Part shown: positions 43,585 through 52,979 of the stretch, piece by piece
Numbering within the stretch: the first letter of the stretch is position 1
Layout of the letters: each line of letters opens with the position of its first letter
Source of the DNA: Clostridia bacterium
GTDB lineage: Bacteria > Bacillota > Clostridia > Christensenellales > Christensenellaceae
DNA length: 64,000 bases
Assembly (NCBI GenBank): GCA_017439085.1
Contig: JAFRTU010000016.1
Coordinates: 126,059-190,058 of the forward strand
Direction of reading: 5' to 3'
The notes under the pieces: model-generated
The model's input: only the letters and a program-made list of their open reading frames with translations
What the model was told of the DNA's origin: nothing
The model's database searches: none
Position numbers and translations under genes: made by a program

Positions 43585-44358
43585 TCACTTTATGTCTTCC
43601 CAGTACTTTATCTTACCGGAAAGTATCTTTTTTAGGGTCTCCTTATCCATGGATACCAGACGGTTCTCATCGCTCACTATGAAGCCTATCTCACCGTTGT
43701 CGGCATATGAGGTCAGCTTTGCCCCTTCTATCTCCACGGGCTCGCCGTAATAGAAGACTATCTCATCACCCGAGGGATACAGGTCCATCGGAGCTTTCTC
43801 GGTCACTATGTTGAACCTGGCCTCCTTATTGTATCCAGAATATACCTTCACCATCTGTTCCACGAGATGAAGGCTCTTCTCATCCGTCCTTATGGTCACT
43901 CCTTCGGGGTCGGAGGGCTTGTAGCAGGATGCACAGAAGCCCACCGGCTTCTCGATGATCTGTGAATATCCGTTCGATTTCAGTATCTCCTGCCCCTTGG
44001 TCCCGCAAACGAACAGGAAGAAATCCCCCGTCATGGTACCTGCGGGAAGATCGGCGTTCCTTATTATCTGGAAATATCTGTGATCGTCCTCACCGGTGCG
44101 GTAGATCTCCCTTGCTCCCTTGATCCTGTCCACGGAGATATATGCAAGGATGGAAGTATCCTTGCTGAACATCCTCTCGAGATAGTAGTAGGTATCTATA
44201 GCCTCGGCATCTTTTCTGATCTTGAGATCCGGGAAGAGCTCGAGGAGATTGTCGTTCGTATCATATACGACCACCCTTATCGGTGTCTTCTTCCTGCATG
44301 AGGAAACAGTGAACACACATATCAGCACCAGTATCAGAGCCAGTATCCTCTTTTTCAT
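43585..44358 (-). CDS. Periplasmic-binding-like lipoprotein (PstS-like ending)
   Basis: 257 residues. The lipoprotein signal ends at VSSC. IRVVVYDTNDNLLELF, DFFLFVCGTKGQEILKSNGYS and the final ETLKKILSGKIKYWEDI are typical of type 2 solute-binding folds; the last motif is the PstS-like (IF.G.I..W.D) signature. There is no transporter next to it, so it may act as a receptor or supply an importer encoded elsewhere. It has its own ribosome site and terminator. Confidence 0.78.
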   Translation of the reverse strand: MKKRILALILVLICVFTVSSCRKKTPIRVVVYDTNDNLLELFPDLKIRKDAEAIDTYYYLERMFSKDTSILAYISVDRIKGAREIYRTGEDDHRYFQIIRNADLPAGTMTGDFFLFVCGTKGQEILKSNGYSQIIEKPVGFCASCYKPSDPEGVTIRTDEKSLHLVEQMVKVYSGYNKEARFNIVTEKAPMDLYPSGDEIVFYYGEPVEIEGAKLTSYADNGEIGFIVSDENRLVSMDKETLKKILSGKIKYWEDIK

Positions 44359-44462
44359 ATGCGGTCTCCTTTCCTTCTTTTTTTTTTATTATATCTTGTC
44401 CATGCCATTTTTTGCAAAAAAAGAAGGCAGCCTTAAAGGCTGCCCTCAAGATAGTTCTTTTA

Positions 44463-45452
44463 TCAGATCTCTATCCTCTTGAACGGCTTTAATCCTTCGA
44501 CTGCCTTCTTCGGGCAGATCCTGACTTCGTCGTTGTCAAGGTCGATGAGGATGTACTTGTCATTTCCCATTCCCAGCTCCTTCATGTAGGAGAGCTGTCT
44601 GTGCCCGTGTCTCGTCTCTATCCTCTCGATGAGGTCGTGATGCTCCTCTTCCGTCATGGCATATACGAGGTCCACACTAGCCTGGTCTATTGCAAGCAGG
44701 TCCGTCGAACCGAGGATGCCTACGTTCGGCGTTACGACAGGTGCTGCTCCGAGTCCTTCGCAGTCGCATGATACGGACATGTTCCTCATGACGTTCATGT
44801 ATGTGACATGCTTGCCGAAGAAATCGATGGTAGCCTTAGTGGATTCGGTTATCCTCTCCATGAGCTCTTCCTCGAGAATGGACCACATGTTGTCCGATCC
44901 TGCCTTAGTATGGATCCAGCCCTTGCCGATCCTTCCGTCAGCGCATCCGATTCCGATGTTCTTGTTGGAGCCGCCGAAGCCGCCCTGTCCGTGTCCCTTG
45001 AAGTGTGTGAGAACCATGAGCGAATCATAGTTGACCATATGGGAACCATGGGACATCTCCTTCATCCATTTTCCGCCCTTTATCGGGAGGAGAACAGTTC
45101 CTTCGGAGTCCATGATATCCACGGGACAGAACGTCCATCCGTTGATCTTCAGGGTCTCCCTGTGTTCTTCGGTGGTATATCTGCCGCCCTGATAATACGT
45201 ATTGGTCTCAACAATCGTTCCATCCGGTATCTTGGCCTCCATGAAGCTCTTTACCCACTTGGCAGGTATAATGTTCGGGCCGTTCCTCTCACCGGTATGC
45301 AGCTTGACTGCGATCTTACCAGTCATGGCACCATTGATCTTGTCGTAGACTTTCTTCATTCCGTCCGGCGAGATGTCTCTGGTGAAATAGACTATGGATT
45401 CGTTTCCTGTTCTCTCTTCATAGGGAACATACCTTCTTCCGTCAACATTCAT
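44463..45452 (-). CDS. DUF362-family protein
   Basis: 329 residues. Typical features of DUF362 (COG2768) are IAVKLHTGERNGPNIIPAKWV, VETNTYYQGGRYTTEEH, LTHFKGHGQGGFGGSNKNIGIGCADGRIGK and AIDQASVDLVY. Many relatives have a C-terminal ferredoxin domain with CxxC clusters; here none is present, and only isolated Cys residues (SVSCDCEGLG) remain. Function unknown. The start at 45452 is chosen because TGGAGGATATCAAC lies ahead of it. It is divergent from the aldo/keto reductase gene. Confidence 0.88.
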   Translation of the reverse strand: MNVDGRRYVPYEERTGNESIVYFTRDISPDGMKKVYDKINGAMTGKIAVKLHTGERNGPNIIPAKWVKSFMEAKIPDGTIVETNTYYQGGRYTTEEHRETLKINGWTFCPVDIMDSEGTVLLPIKGGKWMKEMSHGSHMVNYDSLMVLTHFKGHGQGGFGGSNKNIGIGCADGRIGKGWIHTKAGSDNMWSILEEELMERITESTKATIDFFGKHVTYMNVMRNMSVSCDCEGLGAAPVVTPNVGILGSTDLLAIDQASVDLVYAMTEEEHHDLIERIETRHGHRQLSYMKELGMGNDKYILIDLDNDEVRICPKKAVEGLKPFKRIEI

Positions 45453-45609
45453 GTTGATATCCTCCATATATAAAAAATTACCTCAACATAATTATCCTAT
45501 AACTTCGTGAAAACTCCAATAGGTTTAAGCCTGCTGTAAACCAAATATTCTTCCCCTTTCCTTTTCCCCCATCCGAAATATATAATTGAATCATAAAGGA
45601 GGTGCGGAG

Positions 45610-46506
45610 ATGATCAATCAGAAGATTAGAGAGACAGTCACCCTGAACAACGGAGTCGAGATGCCGAGGATCGGCCTCGGTACGGTGTTCCTCAAGGAAG
45701 AGATAATGAGGGATGCGTTAAGGTACGGATTCTACAATATCGATACCGCCACCGACTATTCAAATGACGAGATCAACGGTGAGGAGGAGGTCGGAAAGGC
45801 CATCAGATCCTCCGGAGTGGACAGAAAGGACGTGTTCGTCACCACGAAGCTCTGGAACTCGTCCCACGGATATGAGAACGCCCTCAAGGCTTTCGATTAT
45901 TCCCTGAAGACCCTGGGCCTCGACTATGTAGACCTCTATCTCATACACTGGCCGTGCCCCGATTTCGATGACTACATAGACACCTGGAAGGCCTTCGAGA
46001 AGCTGTACAAGGATGGTCTCGTAAGGGCGATCGGAGTATCGAACTTCTTCCCGGAATGGCTCGAGCGCATTAAGCAGGAATGCGAGACAATTCCGGCAGT
46101 AGACCAGGTGGAGTACCACCCCTTCTTCCAGCAGAGGCACGTATATGAGTACTGCAGGGCGAACGGCATACAGACCGAAGCTTTCTCCCCCATGTGCAAG
46201 GGAAGGGTCGTGACGGATCCGACGCTTGTGAGGATAGGTGCTAAATACGGAAAGACGGGTCCCCAGGTCACAGCAAGGTTCCTCTATCAGGAGGAGATCT
46301 GCTTCATAACCAAGTCGAGCACCCTCGATCACCTGAAGGAGACGGTGGACATTTTCGACTTTGCACTCTCTGAAGAGGACATGGCGGAGATAAGGGCTTT
46401 AAGCAGCCCCGAAGGCAGGATAAACATGGACCCGAGGACTTTCCACGAGCTCATGAACCTTAAGGATCAGATAAAGGCCGGAAAGGCAAAATACGCCGTA
46501 AAGTGA
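45610..46506 (+). CDS. Aldo/keto reductase
   Basis: 298 residues, NADPH-dependent reductase of the (beta/alpha)8 family. The catalytic tetrad is visible: Asp and Tyr in NIDTATDYSN, Lys in FVTTKLWNS, His in LIHWPCP. GVSNF and the cofactor-binding VTARFLYQ...ITKSS motifs follow. Substrate unknown. The ATG at 45610 has AAGGAGGTGCGGAG upstream, better than the more distal start. It ends at a terminator. Confidence 0.94.
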   Translation: MINQKIRETVTLNNGVEMPRIGLGTVFLKEEIMRDALRYGFYNIDTATDYSNDEINGEEEVGKAIRSSGVDRKDVFVTTKLWNSSHGYENALKAFDYSLKTLGLDYVDLYLIHWPCPDFDDYIDTWKAFEKLYKDGLVRAIGVSNFFPEWLERIKQECETIPAVDQVEYHPFFQQRHVYEYCRANGIQTEAFSPMCKGRVVTDPTLVRIGAKYGKTGPQVTARFLYQEEICFITKSSTLDHLKETVDIFDFALSEEDMAEIRALSSPEGRINMDPRTFHELMNLKDQIKAGKAKYAVK

Positions 46507-46528
46507 CGGTGCACTTATTACAGGCTCA

Positions 46529-46564
46529 ACAGCACGGGAGGTAGTTTCATGCCTCCTGTGCTCT
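46529..46564 (+). terminator. Terminator of the aldo/keto reductase gene
   Basis: The stem AGCAC-G-GGAGG/CCTCC-T-GTGCT (46531-46562) with a ten-base loop is followed by CTTTT. An in-frame ATG of the next gene falls inside it and is unlikely to be used. Confidence 0.82.
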
Positions 46565-46581
46565 TTTGTAAGGAAGATGAC

Positions 46582-48177
46582 ATGAAATACGGAAGAAAAA
46601 GCAGTATCAATACTGCAGAACATTCGCCGTTAATGAAGAGGATGATGTCCCTTCTCCTTGCGGCATGTCTTTTATTCGGTCTTTTTTCCTGCAGGAAGGA
46701 AGAGACCCCTTCCTCATCATTCCATGCAGTCTCCTCTGCCCCGGTCTCTTCTCCTCCCGTCTCATCAGCCGTGCCTTCGCCGGAACCTCATGGATATCCA
46801 GCAGAGGGAAGTTTCTTCCTCGACTACGGGGAGCATTCCGAGGATGACCCCAAGGGAGCCAGGCTGGACCTGAAGCAGAAGGACGGTCATACCGGCATAC
46901 TCTTCACGATACTATATGACACATATGAGTGGACCTTCAGACAGTATACGGTAAAGAGTCCCGAAGAGAAGGACGGAATCGTGCTCATCGAATTCACGGG
47001 CGAGAACGAGCATTTTTCTCTTTCATGCATGTATGACCATGTAGACGTGGAATACTACTGGGACGGTGCTCTGGATCCCGTGAGCGGCTGTTACGTGAGA
47101 GGCGAGATACAGCCTTCAGGATACGAGCTTCCTCCCATTCCCGAGCCGGTTTACGATCCGAATACACCTGAAGGAAAGATCGATAAGGCCATAGCTGCTG
47201 CCGCAAGGGACGCCCTCATGAGACCGAAGGATTCCATGCTCACGGAAGAGGACTGCGCAATGGTGCTGTCCATCGACATATCCGAAGAGAGGCTCATCTC
47301 CCTCGGCGGTATAGAGTATTTCACCAATCTGGAAAGCATATATATAGGTTCATCATATCTGAAAGACTTCTCTCCCCTTGCAGCGTTGCCGCATATCGAG
47401 AGCATCTCCATCAACTGGTCATATTTAGAGACCATACCGGATCTTTCAGGCTGTAAGGAGCTTTCCCGTCTGGAGCTCGTCTGCAATCAGATAAGCGATC
47501 TGTCTCCTCTAAGCAGTATAAGGGGCCTGAGTTTCCTGAATCTTTCGGATAACAACGTCACGAGCATCAGCCCGCTGAAGAACATGACTTCTCTCGAAAC
47601 GCTGATACTTAAAGGAAATCCCATTCTGGACTGGGAATGCATATCGGGGAACGGGAAACTAATAGAAGCACTGGACTGTGACTATGAGCTGACTCTTAAG
47701 ACCATGGAGAAAGCCCGCGAGATCATAAGCGGGATCATCGATGACGACATGGACGATCTGGAAAAAGAACTGGCCATATATATGAAGATCCATGAGATAG
47801 CAGACTATAAGGAGGTACACAGGCCTCAGCGTCCGTACGGCTATCAGGTGATAATGGAAGGTACAGGCGTCTGCGGAGATTATTCGGAAGCTGTATCACT
47901 TCTCATGAACCTGGCAGGGCTAAGATGCATCTCCGTCTATTCGGACACTCATGCATGGAACATGATAGAGATCTACGGAAAGTGGTATGAGCTCGACTGC
48001 CTGTGGGACGACAACATCGAACCGGTCTTCTGGCAGTATCTGAATGTGGGAAGAGAGTTCCTGAAAAGCGATACCGATCACAGCTGTGATCCCTGGAGAT
48101 ATCCGTTTGCTGATTCATCCATGCCAAAGCTCGATTATCTGATGCTGTTCCCTCCGGAGGTCATATACGGAGAATAG
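46582..48177 (+). CDS. Lipoprotein with leucine-rich repeats and transglutaminase-like domain
   Basis: 531 residues. The signal peptide ends at the lipobox LFSC, then comes a Ser/Pro-rich linker (SSAPVSSPPVSSAVPSPEP), a beta domain, four to five leucine-rich repeats of the internalin type (LSRLELVCNQISDLSPLSS, LSFLNLSDNNVTSISPLKN) and a transglutaminase-like core. The Cys-His-Asp triad is in GTGVCGDYSEA, DTHAWNMIEI and WYELDCLWDD. It may bind and act on surface proteins or peptides. The start at 46582 has AAGGAAGATGAC upstream and avoids the terminator. Confidence 0.88.
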   Translation: MKYGRKSSINTAEHSPLMKRMMSLLLAACLLFGLFSCRKEETPSSSFHAVSSAPVSSPPVSSAVPSPEPHGYPAEGSFFLDYGEHSEDDPKGARLDLKQKDGHTGILFTILYDTYEWTFRQYTVKSPEEKDGIVLIEFTGENEHFSLSCMYDHVDVEYYWDGALDPVSGCYVRGEIQPSGYELPPIPEPVYDPNTPEGKIDKAIAAAARDALMRPKDSMLTEEDCAMVLSIDISEERLISLGGIEYFTNLESIYIGSSYLKDFSPLAALPHIESISINWSYLETIPDLSGCKELSRLELVCNQISDLSPLSSIRGLSFLNLSDNNVTSISPLKNMTSLETLILKGNPILDWECISGNGKLIEALDCDYELTLKTMEKAREIISGIIDDDMDDLEKELAIYMKIHEIADYKEVHRPQRPYGYQVIMEGTGVCGDYSEAVSLLMNLAGLRCISVYSDTHAWNMIEIYGKWYELDCLWDDNIEPVFWQYLNVGREFLKSDTDHSCDPWRYPFADSSMPKLDYLMLFPPEVIYGE

Positions 48178-48195
48178 AAAAGAAGGCAAACGAAA

Positions 48196-48223
48196 AAGGG
48201 CGGTCCGCTCGGGCCACCCTTTC
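48196..48223. terminator. Terminator between the LRR-lipoprotein and superoxide reductase genes
   Basis: The stem AAAGGG-GG-TCC... (48196-48207) pairs with ...GGGCC-CCCTTT with one mismatch. It is followed by TTTTTC on the minus strand and CCTTTT on the plus strand, so it can serve both convergent genes. Confidence 0.78.
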
Positions 48224-48235
48224 CTTTTAAGCTTA

Positions 48236-48604
48236 TTATTTCTTCCAGAGTCCGTGGAGGTTGCAGTAAGCGTATGCAGCTACAACTTCGTCTCCGTCGA
48301 CAATGGCAAATGTCACCTTCGGCTCGTCTCCGGGATTCAGTACCTTCCTCTGATTTCCCATCTTGGTCTCGAGTGCCACCCACTCGATATAATGCTGTTC
48401 GATCATGGGATGAGCCACCTCACCGACAGTGACCGTCACGATGTTGCCTTCAACTGTATAAACAGGGACATGTTTCTCGACTGCAGCATCCGTGGTCCCG
48501 GGGATGATCTCCTTCATGGGCTTTCCGCAGCAGAATACGGGAGCCTTCGTCTGCTTCACTATGCCGATTATCTGTCCGCATGTCTCACACTGATAAAACT
48601 TCAT
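48236..48604 (-). CDS. dfx: Desulfoferrodoxin (superoxide reductase)
   Basis: 122 residues, 2Fe class. The N-terminal desulforedoxin centre has CETCG and FCCGKPM (four Cys ligands). The catalytic centre ligands are in EKHVPVYT, HPMIEQHYIEW and YCNLHG (His and Cys). It reduces superoxide to peroxide without making oxygen, a hallmark of anaerobes. GGAGGAT precedes the ATG. Confidence 0.96.
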   Translation of the reverse strand: MKFYQCETCGQIIGIVKQTKAPVFCCGKPMKEIIPGTTDAAVEKHVPVYTVEGNIVTVTVGEVAHPMIEQHYIEWVALETKMGNQRKVLNPGDEPKVTFAIVDGDEVVAAYAYCNLHGLWKK

Positions 48605-48675
48605 TTCTTATCCTCCTTATTGCTGGATCTTCTCACCTATATTGTATCAGCCATCAGGCAAATTTCCAAATGCCG

Positions 48676-49512
48676 TCACGCTTTTCCTTCGGAACCGCAG
48701 AGGAGTATCTTCCTTATGCAGATCTCCTTTACCGCTTTCCTTGCAGGACCCATGAACTTCTTCGGGTCCATTATCTTCTCGTCCTTAAGCGCTTCCCTCA
48801 CTGCCTTCGTCGCCTCGAACCTCAGTTCCGTAGCGACGTTCACCTTGGCTATCCCAAGCTCTATTGTCTTCTTCACCATATCGTCCGGGATACCGCTCCC
48901 TCCGTGGAGCACGAGAGGCACGTCTATCCTCTCCCTTATCTCCTTAAGAAGGTCAAAATTGAGTTTCGGAAGTCCCTTGTAGAATCCGTGCACCGTGCCT
49001 ATCGCAGCTGCGAACATATGGACTCCCGTCTCTTCTGCAAAGAGTACCGCCTCATCGGGATCAGTATATGATATGACGTTTGAAGTCTCTTCCTTTCCTC
49101 CTATGGTGCCGAGCTCCCCTTCAACCGTGGCCCCGTACGGAGCGGCTATGGAGACGGCTTCTTTCGTCAGTGCTGTGTTATCCCTCAGTGAAAGTGCGCT
49201 TCCGTCTATCATGACAGAGTTGTATCCCTCGTCCAGGGCTTCCCTCACAAGATCAAGGCTGCTGCCATGATCCAGATGCAGGCTCACGGGGATATCCGTT
49301 CTTTCTGCAAGCTTCCTCACGAGAGCGGACGCCTCATATGTATGGAAATGCTTCAGAGTGGAGGGCGTAGTCTGGATGATAACGGGAGACCTCATCTCCT
49401 CACACGCTTCCAGTATGCCCTGGACCATCTCGAGATCCTCGGCATTGAATGCCGGCACAGCATATCCTCCCATATGGGCCTTCTCTACGTTTACTATGCT
49501 GGGTATATACAT
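48676..49512 (-). CDS. Class II fructose-/tagatose-bisphosphate-type aldolase
   Basis: 278 residues, GatY/KbaY/FbaA type zinc aldolase. SLHLDHGSSLD carries the catalytic Asp and zinc His; VEGELGTIGGKE, AAIGTVHGFYKG and VLHGGSGIP bring the other zinc ligands and the phosphate loop. It cleaves a ketose bisphosphate to two triose phosphates. The ATG at 49512 sits just after the kinase stop; a GTG at 49521 overlapping it is also possible. Paired with a PfkB kinase it would complete a ketose-phosphate route. Confidence 0.9.
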   Translation of the reverse strand: MYIPSIVNVEKAHMGGYAVPAFNAEDLEMVQGILEACEEMRSPVIIQTTPSTLKHFHTYEASALVRKLAERTDIPVSLHLDHGSSLDLVREALDEGYNSVMIDGSALSLRDNTALTKEAVSIAAPYGATVEGELGTIGGKEETSNVISYTDPDEAVLFAEETGVHMFAAAIGTVHGFYKGLPKLNFDLLKEIRERIDVPLVLHGGSGIPDDMVKKTIELGIAKVNVATELRFEATKAVREALKDEKIMDPKKFMGPARKAVKEICIRKILLCGSEGKA

Positions 49513-49513
49513 C

Positions 49514-50458
49514 TCATTCACCCTTTCCGGCCTTCATTTTCTCTATCTTCTCCCAGGTCACTCTTCCCTCCATGGGACCGAATGCCGCAGTATTGATCGC
49601 AGCTGCTGCTGAGGCGTTCCTTAGCGCTTCAAGGCTGTCTTTTCCGAGGAGGAGAGAGACCAGGAACGTTGCATCGAAGGTATCTCCGGCTCCGGTGGCA
49701 TCCACCGGTTCTATCTCATACACTCCGAAGGCAGTCGTGTTGTCCCTCTCATGGCACATGGCTCCGTGCTTTCCGTTCTTAACTACTATATATTTCATTT
49801 TGGGATATATGTCGAAATATGACTTTACGGCCTCCTCTTCAGTATCCTTTCCCGTGAACTTCATGAGTTCTCCGAGTCCCGGAAGGAATACGGCAGTTTC
49901 CTTAAGTATTTCTTCCATCAGTTCCGATACGGAAGGATCCTTCATGAGCTCAGGCCTGATGTTCGGATCGAAGGATACCCTTGCTCCTTTTGAGACCGCT
50001 TTCTTCATGGTGCCGACTATGCTCTCCCCAAATGCCCTCTCCGACATCACTGAACAGCCCATTATATGGAAAAATGCCGTATCATCGAGGATCTCCTCAT
50101 TTCTTAGCCGTCCCTTTACTGCCGGTGTATTTCCGATGTGAAAGATGAAGCTCCTGTCTCCTGATGAATCATATGATACGAATGCACAGCCCGTTGAACA
50201 GGATCTGTCAACTATTACGTTACTGACGTCCACTCCATCCTCAGCAAGTCTTTCCAGCATCATGTGCCCGAAGGCATCGTCTCCTACTCCGGATATCAGA
50301 GCTGATGACAGGCCGAGCCTCGAAGCCGCATCTATGAAAATAGCGGGTGCACCTGAAGGGAATGGTCCCCTGAAATACCCTGCCTGACCGAGAGGAGAAT
50401 CCTCCCTGTCCCTCATTATCTCTACAATGAGTTCGCCCATTGTGACTATCTTTGCCAT
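49514..50458 (-). CDS. PfkB-family sugar kinase
   Basis: 314 residues. The N-terminal GELIVEIM and GYFRGPFPSGAPAIFIDAASRLG fit PfkB sugar binding; the C-terminal signature PVDATGAGDTFDATFLVSLL holds the catalytic Asp and anion hole. Substrate may be tagatose, fructose or a ketose 6-phosphate, given the aldolase gene that follows by overlap. It probably belongs to a sugar catabolic unit regulated by the AraC-type protein upstream. Confidence 0.9.
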   Translation of the reverse strand: MAKIVTMGELIVEIMRDREDSPLGQAGYFRGPFPSGAPAIFIDAASRLGLSSALISGVGDDAFGHMMLERLAEDGVDVSNVIVDRSCSTGCAFVSYDSSGDRSFIFHIGNTPAVKGRLRNEEILDDTAFFHIMGCSVMSERAFGESIVGTMKKAVSKGARVSFDPNIRPELMKDPSVSELMEEILKETAVFLPGLGELMKFTGKDTEEEAVKSYFDIYPKMKYIVVKNGKHGAMCHERDNTTAFGVYEIEPVDATGAGDTFDATFLVSLLLGKDSLEALRNASAAAAINTAAFGPMEGRVTWEKIEKMKAGKGE

Positions 50459-50520
50459 GAATGAGTCCTCCGTGGTATCAAGATTGATATCAACTCAAGT
50501 ATACATCAGATGGACATGAA

Positions 50521-50545
50521 AATGCCCCGTTTTTCTCGGGGCATT
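50521..50545. terminator. Terminator of the AraC-type regulator gene
   Basis: A perfect stem AATGCCCCG/CGGGGCATT with a seven-base T/C loop. It sits between the regulator and the kinase gene. The minus-strand T-run is short (TTTTCATG). Confidence 0.72.
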
Positions 50546-50555
50546 AATATGTCTT

Positions 50556-51431
50556 TTACTCTGTTATTTGGCGTATCTTTTTCACCGGTACCCACATCTC
50601 CCCGTATTTGCTCCTGGCTCTCTCGCCATAATCGTAGTGCTTTTCAATGAGGGTATTTCCGGCAAGCTCGTATTCCGGATGCTCGGTGAACCATTCCCTG
50701 AAGATCCTGGTCCTGAGCATGCTCTTCATCTTGTAGTCGCTCTCCTTGTATCCGAATACTGCCCACTCTCCGCCGGGGACGCTGAACATCGGAAAGTCGA
50801 ACGTGACCGCGCCTTCTTTGAGAAGACCGGCCAGCACGAACTGAAGGTACTGTTCGTTTCCCGGAAGCTCGATTATCAGGATATACTCTCCGACCCTGAA
50901 CTCCCTTATGGTCCTGCCCCTCTCGTCCTCCTGCTGCATCGCAGCATATGTCTCGTCGAAGAAGTCCATTATCACCTGAGCGCTCGATTCGTACGGCACG
51001 AACCTAGGGATCCCTGCAAAGGTCATCGTATCCTTCTTTTCGATCCTGTATTCAAGGCTCTCTCCCCCTGATACGGTTATCATGATATGGAACGGAAGAA
51101 AGCTCCTTATCTTTTCGGGATTGCTCTTCATCTCGTTGATGTTGCAGCCGTGGAACTGCTTGAACGCTCTTGAGAAACTCTCCATAGAGGCATAACCGTA
51201 TTTCGCATATATCTCTTCGACTCTTACGCCGCTCACCACTTCAAGTGCAGCAAGATAGAGCCTCCTGTATCTGAGATATGTGGTGGTGGTCATTCCGGTT
51301 ATCAGCTGGAATGTCTTTTCTGCATGGTATCCGATCGGTTCACCGCGGATCTCATCCACGTCATCTCCTGACATCACAATACTGTTCTCCAGCATATCGA
51401 TTATCTTCTTAAGGGTCTCGACCTGTCTCAT
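50556..51431 (-). CDS. AraC-family regulator with GyrI-like effector domain
   Basis: 291 residues. Residues ~1-105 form two helix-turn-helix motifs (TTTTYLRYRRLYLAALEV and EEIYAKYGYASMESFSRAFKQFHG). Residues ~125-285 are a GyrI-like effector domain (SLEYRIEKKDTMTFAGIPRF, VPGGEWAVFGY, EYELAGNTLIEKHYDY). Such proteins bind small hydrophobic or cationic compounds. It has its own terminator, so may be autonomous; the kinase/aldolase pair is the nearest candidate target. Confidence 0.92.
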   Translation of the reverse strand: MRQVETLKKIIDMLENSIVMSGDDVDEIRGEPIGYHAEKTFQLITGMTTTTYLRYRRLYLAALEVVSGVRVEEIYAKYGYASMESFSRAFKQFHGCNINEMKSNPEKIRSFLPFHIMITVSGGESLEYRIEKKDTMTFAGIPRFVPYESSAQVIMDFFDETYAAMQQEDERGRTIREFRVGEYILIIELPGNEQYLQFVLAGLLKEGAVTFDFPMFSVPGGEWAVFGYKESDYKMKSMLRTRIFREWFTEHPEYELAGNTLIEKHYDYGERARSKYGEMWVPVKKIRQITE

Positions 51432-51570
51432 CTTTTCCTCCGTTTTCAGAGTGTCGGAATGATACTATCATACCTCTGTGAGACAGTTCCAATCATTTTT
51501 TCATATCGTTCGAGTATCAAAAAGGATACCTTCCCTACGGAAGATATCCCTTTGTATTCGCAATTTTCTC

Positions 51571-52977
51571 TTAATTCATGAGGTATTCGTCTATAGCCTT
51601 GGCAGCCACCTTGCCCGCTCCCATCGCGGATATCACGGTAGCAGCTCCGGTCACGGCATCTCCTCCGGCATATACAGCTTTTCTCGATGTGAGGCCGTCC
51701 TCGTTCACCACTATTCCTCCGCGGCGGTTGACTTCAAGGCCTTCTGTGGTGTTCTTGATGAGCGGGTTCGGAGAGGTGCCTATCGCCATTATGACCGTAT
51801 CCACGTCGAGCTCGAATTCCGAACCCTCCACCGGCACAGGTCTCCTCCTGCCTCTCTCGTCAGGCTCTCCGAGCTCCATCCTGATGCACCTCATGCCTGT
51901 AACGAAGCCGTTTTTCGGATTCCTCGGATCTTCCGGGTCGTTGAAGCCGATGATCTCGACCGGGTTATTTAAAAGTCTGAAGTCTATTCCCTCCTCGATG
52001 GCATGCTCCACTTCCTCTTTTCTTGCAGGAAGCTCCTCCATGCTCCTTCTGTATACGATATATACCTTCTCGGCCCCGAGCCTCAGTGCAGTTCTTGCAG
52101 CGTCCATGGCGACGTTTCCGCCTCCGACCACTGCGACTCTTCCGCCCTTCATTATCGGGGTGTTAGGATCATCCCTGTATGCTTTCATGAGGTTGCTCCT
52201 GGTGAGGAACTCGTTTGCCGAATAAACTCCCTTATATGCCTCTCCGGGGATGTTCATGAAGTTCGGAAGTCCTGCTCCGGAGCCGATGAACACTGCCTCA
52301 TATCCCGCGTCAAACAGCTCGTCCACGGTCAATGTCTTTCCTATGACAACGTTGGTCTCTATATCCACTCCGAGATCCTTAAGGGTCTCGACTTCCTTAG
52401 CGACTATTGCCTTAGGGAGACGGAACTCGGGGATGCCGTATACGAGCACTCCTCCTGCTGTGTGAAGAGCCTCAAATACGGATACCTTGTATCCCTTCTT
52501 TGCGAGGTCTCCGGCGCATGTAAGTCCAGAAGGACCGGAACCAACTATGGCCACCTTATGTCCGTTCCATTCCGGGGCCACGGGCTTTTCGGTGCTATTG
52601 GCGTTATGATAGTCGGCCACGAACCTCTCGAGCCTTCCTATTCCCACGGGTTCGAAGCGGACTCCCATGGTGCATTTGCTCTCGCACTGGGACTCCTGGG
52701 GGCATACCCTTCCGCAGACTGCGGGGAGGGACGAGCTCTTAGTGATGATCGAATATGCTCCTTCGTAATCCCTTTCCTTTATCCTCGATATGAATTCCGG
52801 GATGCTGATGTTGACCGGGCATCCCGACACGCACGGTCTGTTCTTACAGTTAAGGCATCTCATGGCCTCGGAGACGGCTGTCTCCTCATCATACCCAAGA
52901 GCGACTTCGCTGAAGTTATGCGCCCTTATCTCCGGAGCCTGTGAAGGCATCTCATGCTTTTTAGGATCCATAGCCAT
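51571..52977 (-). CDS. nfnB: NfnB / GltD-like NADPH-dependent oxidoreductase subunit
   Basis: 468 residues. The N-terminus has Cys clusters for two [4Fe-4S] centres (CLNCKNRPCVSGCPV and CGRVCPQESQCESKC). FAD binding is GSGPSGLTCAGDLAKKGY; the NADPH site is GGGNVAMDAARTALRLG. The end is the ATVISAMGAGKVAAKAID motif of GltD-like enzymes. With NfnA it should catalyse electron-bifurcating NADH-dependent reduced ferredoxin:NADP+ oxidoreduction. GGAAAGGAGATAACC, spanning the nfnA stop, precedes the ATG. Confidence 0.93.
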   Translation of the reverse strand: MAMDPKKHEMPSQAPEIRAHNFSEVALGYDEETAVSEAMRCLNCKNRPCVSGCPVNISIPEFISRIKERDYEGAYSIITKSSSLPAVCGRVCPQESQCESKCTMGVRFEPVGIGRLERFVADYHNANSTEKPVAPEWNGHKVAIVGSGPSGLTCAGDLAKKGYKVSVFEALHTAGGVLVYGIPEFRLPKAIVAKEVETLKDLGVDIETNVVIGKTLTVDELFDAGYEAVFIGSGAGLPNFMNIPGEAYKGVYSANEFLTRSNLMKAYRDDPNTPIMKGGRVAVVGGGNVAMDAARTALRLGAEKVYIVYRRSMEELPARKEEVEHAIEEGIDFRLLNNPVEIIGFNDPEDPRNPKNGFVTGMRCIRMELGEPDERGRRRPVPVEGSEFELDVDTVIMAIGTSPNPLIKNTTEGLEVNRRGGIVVNEDGLTSRKAVYAGGDAVTGAATVISAMGAGKVAAKAIDEYLMN

Positions 52978-52979
52978 GG

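Noticed and set aside
46529..46581. Start of the LRR-transglutaminase gene at 46549
   Set aside because: That ATG lies inside the terminator hairpin of the previous gene; the ATG at 46582 has a better placed ribosome site and signal peptide.
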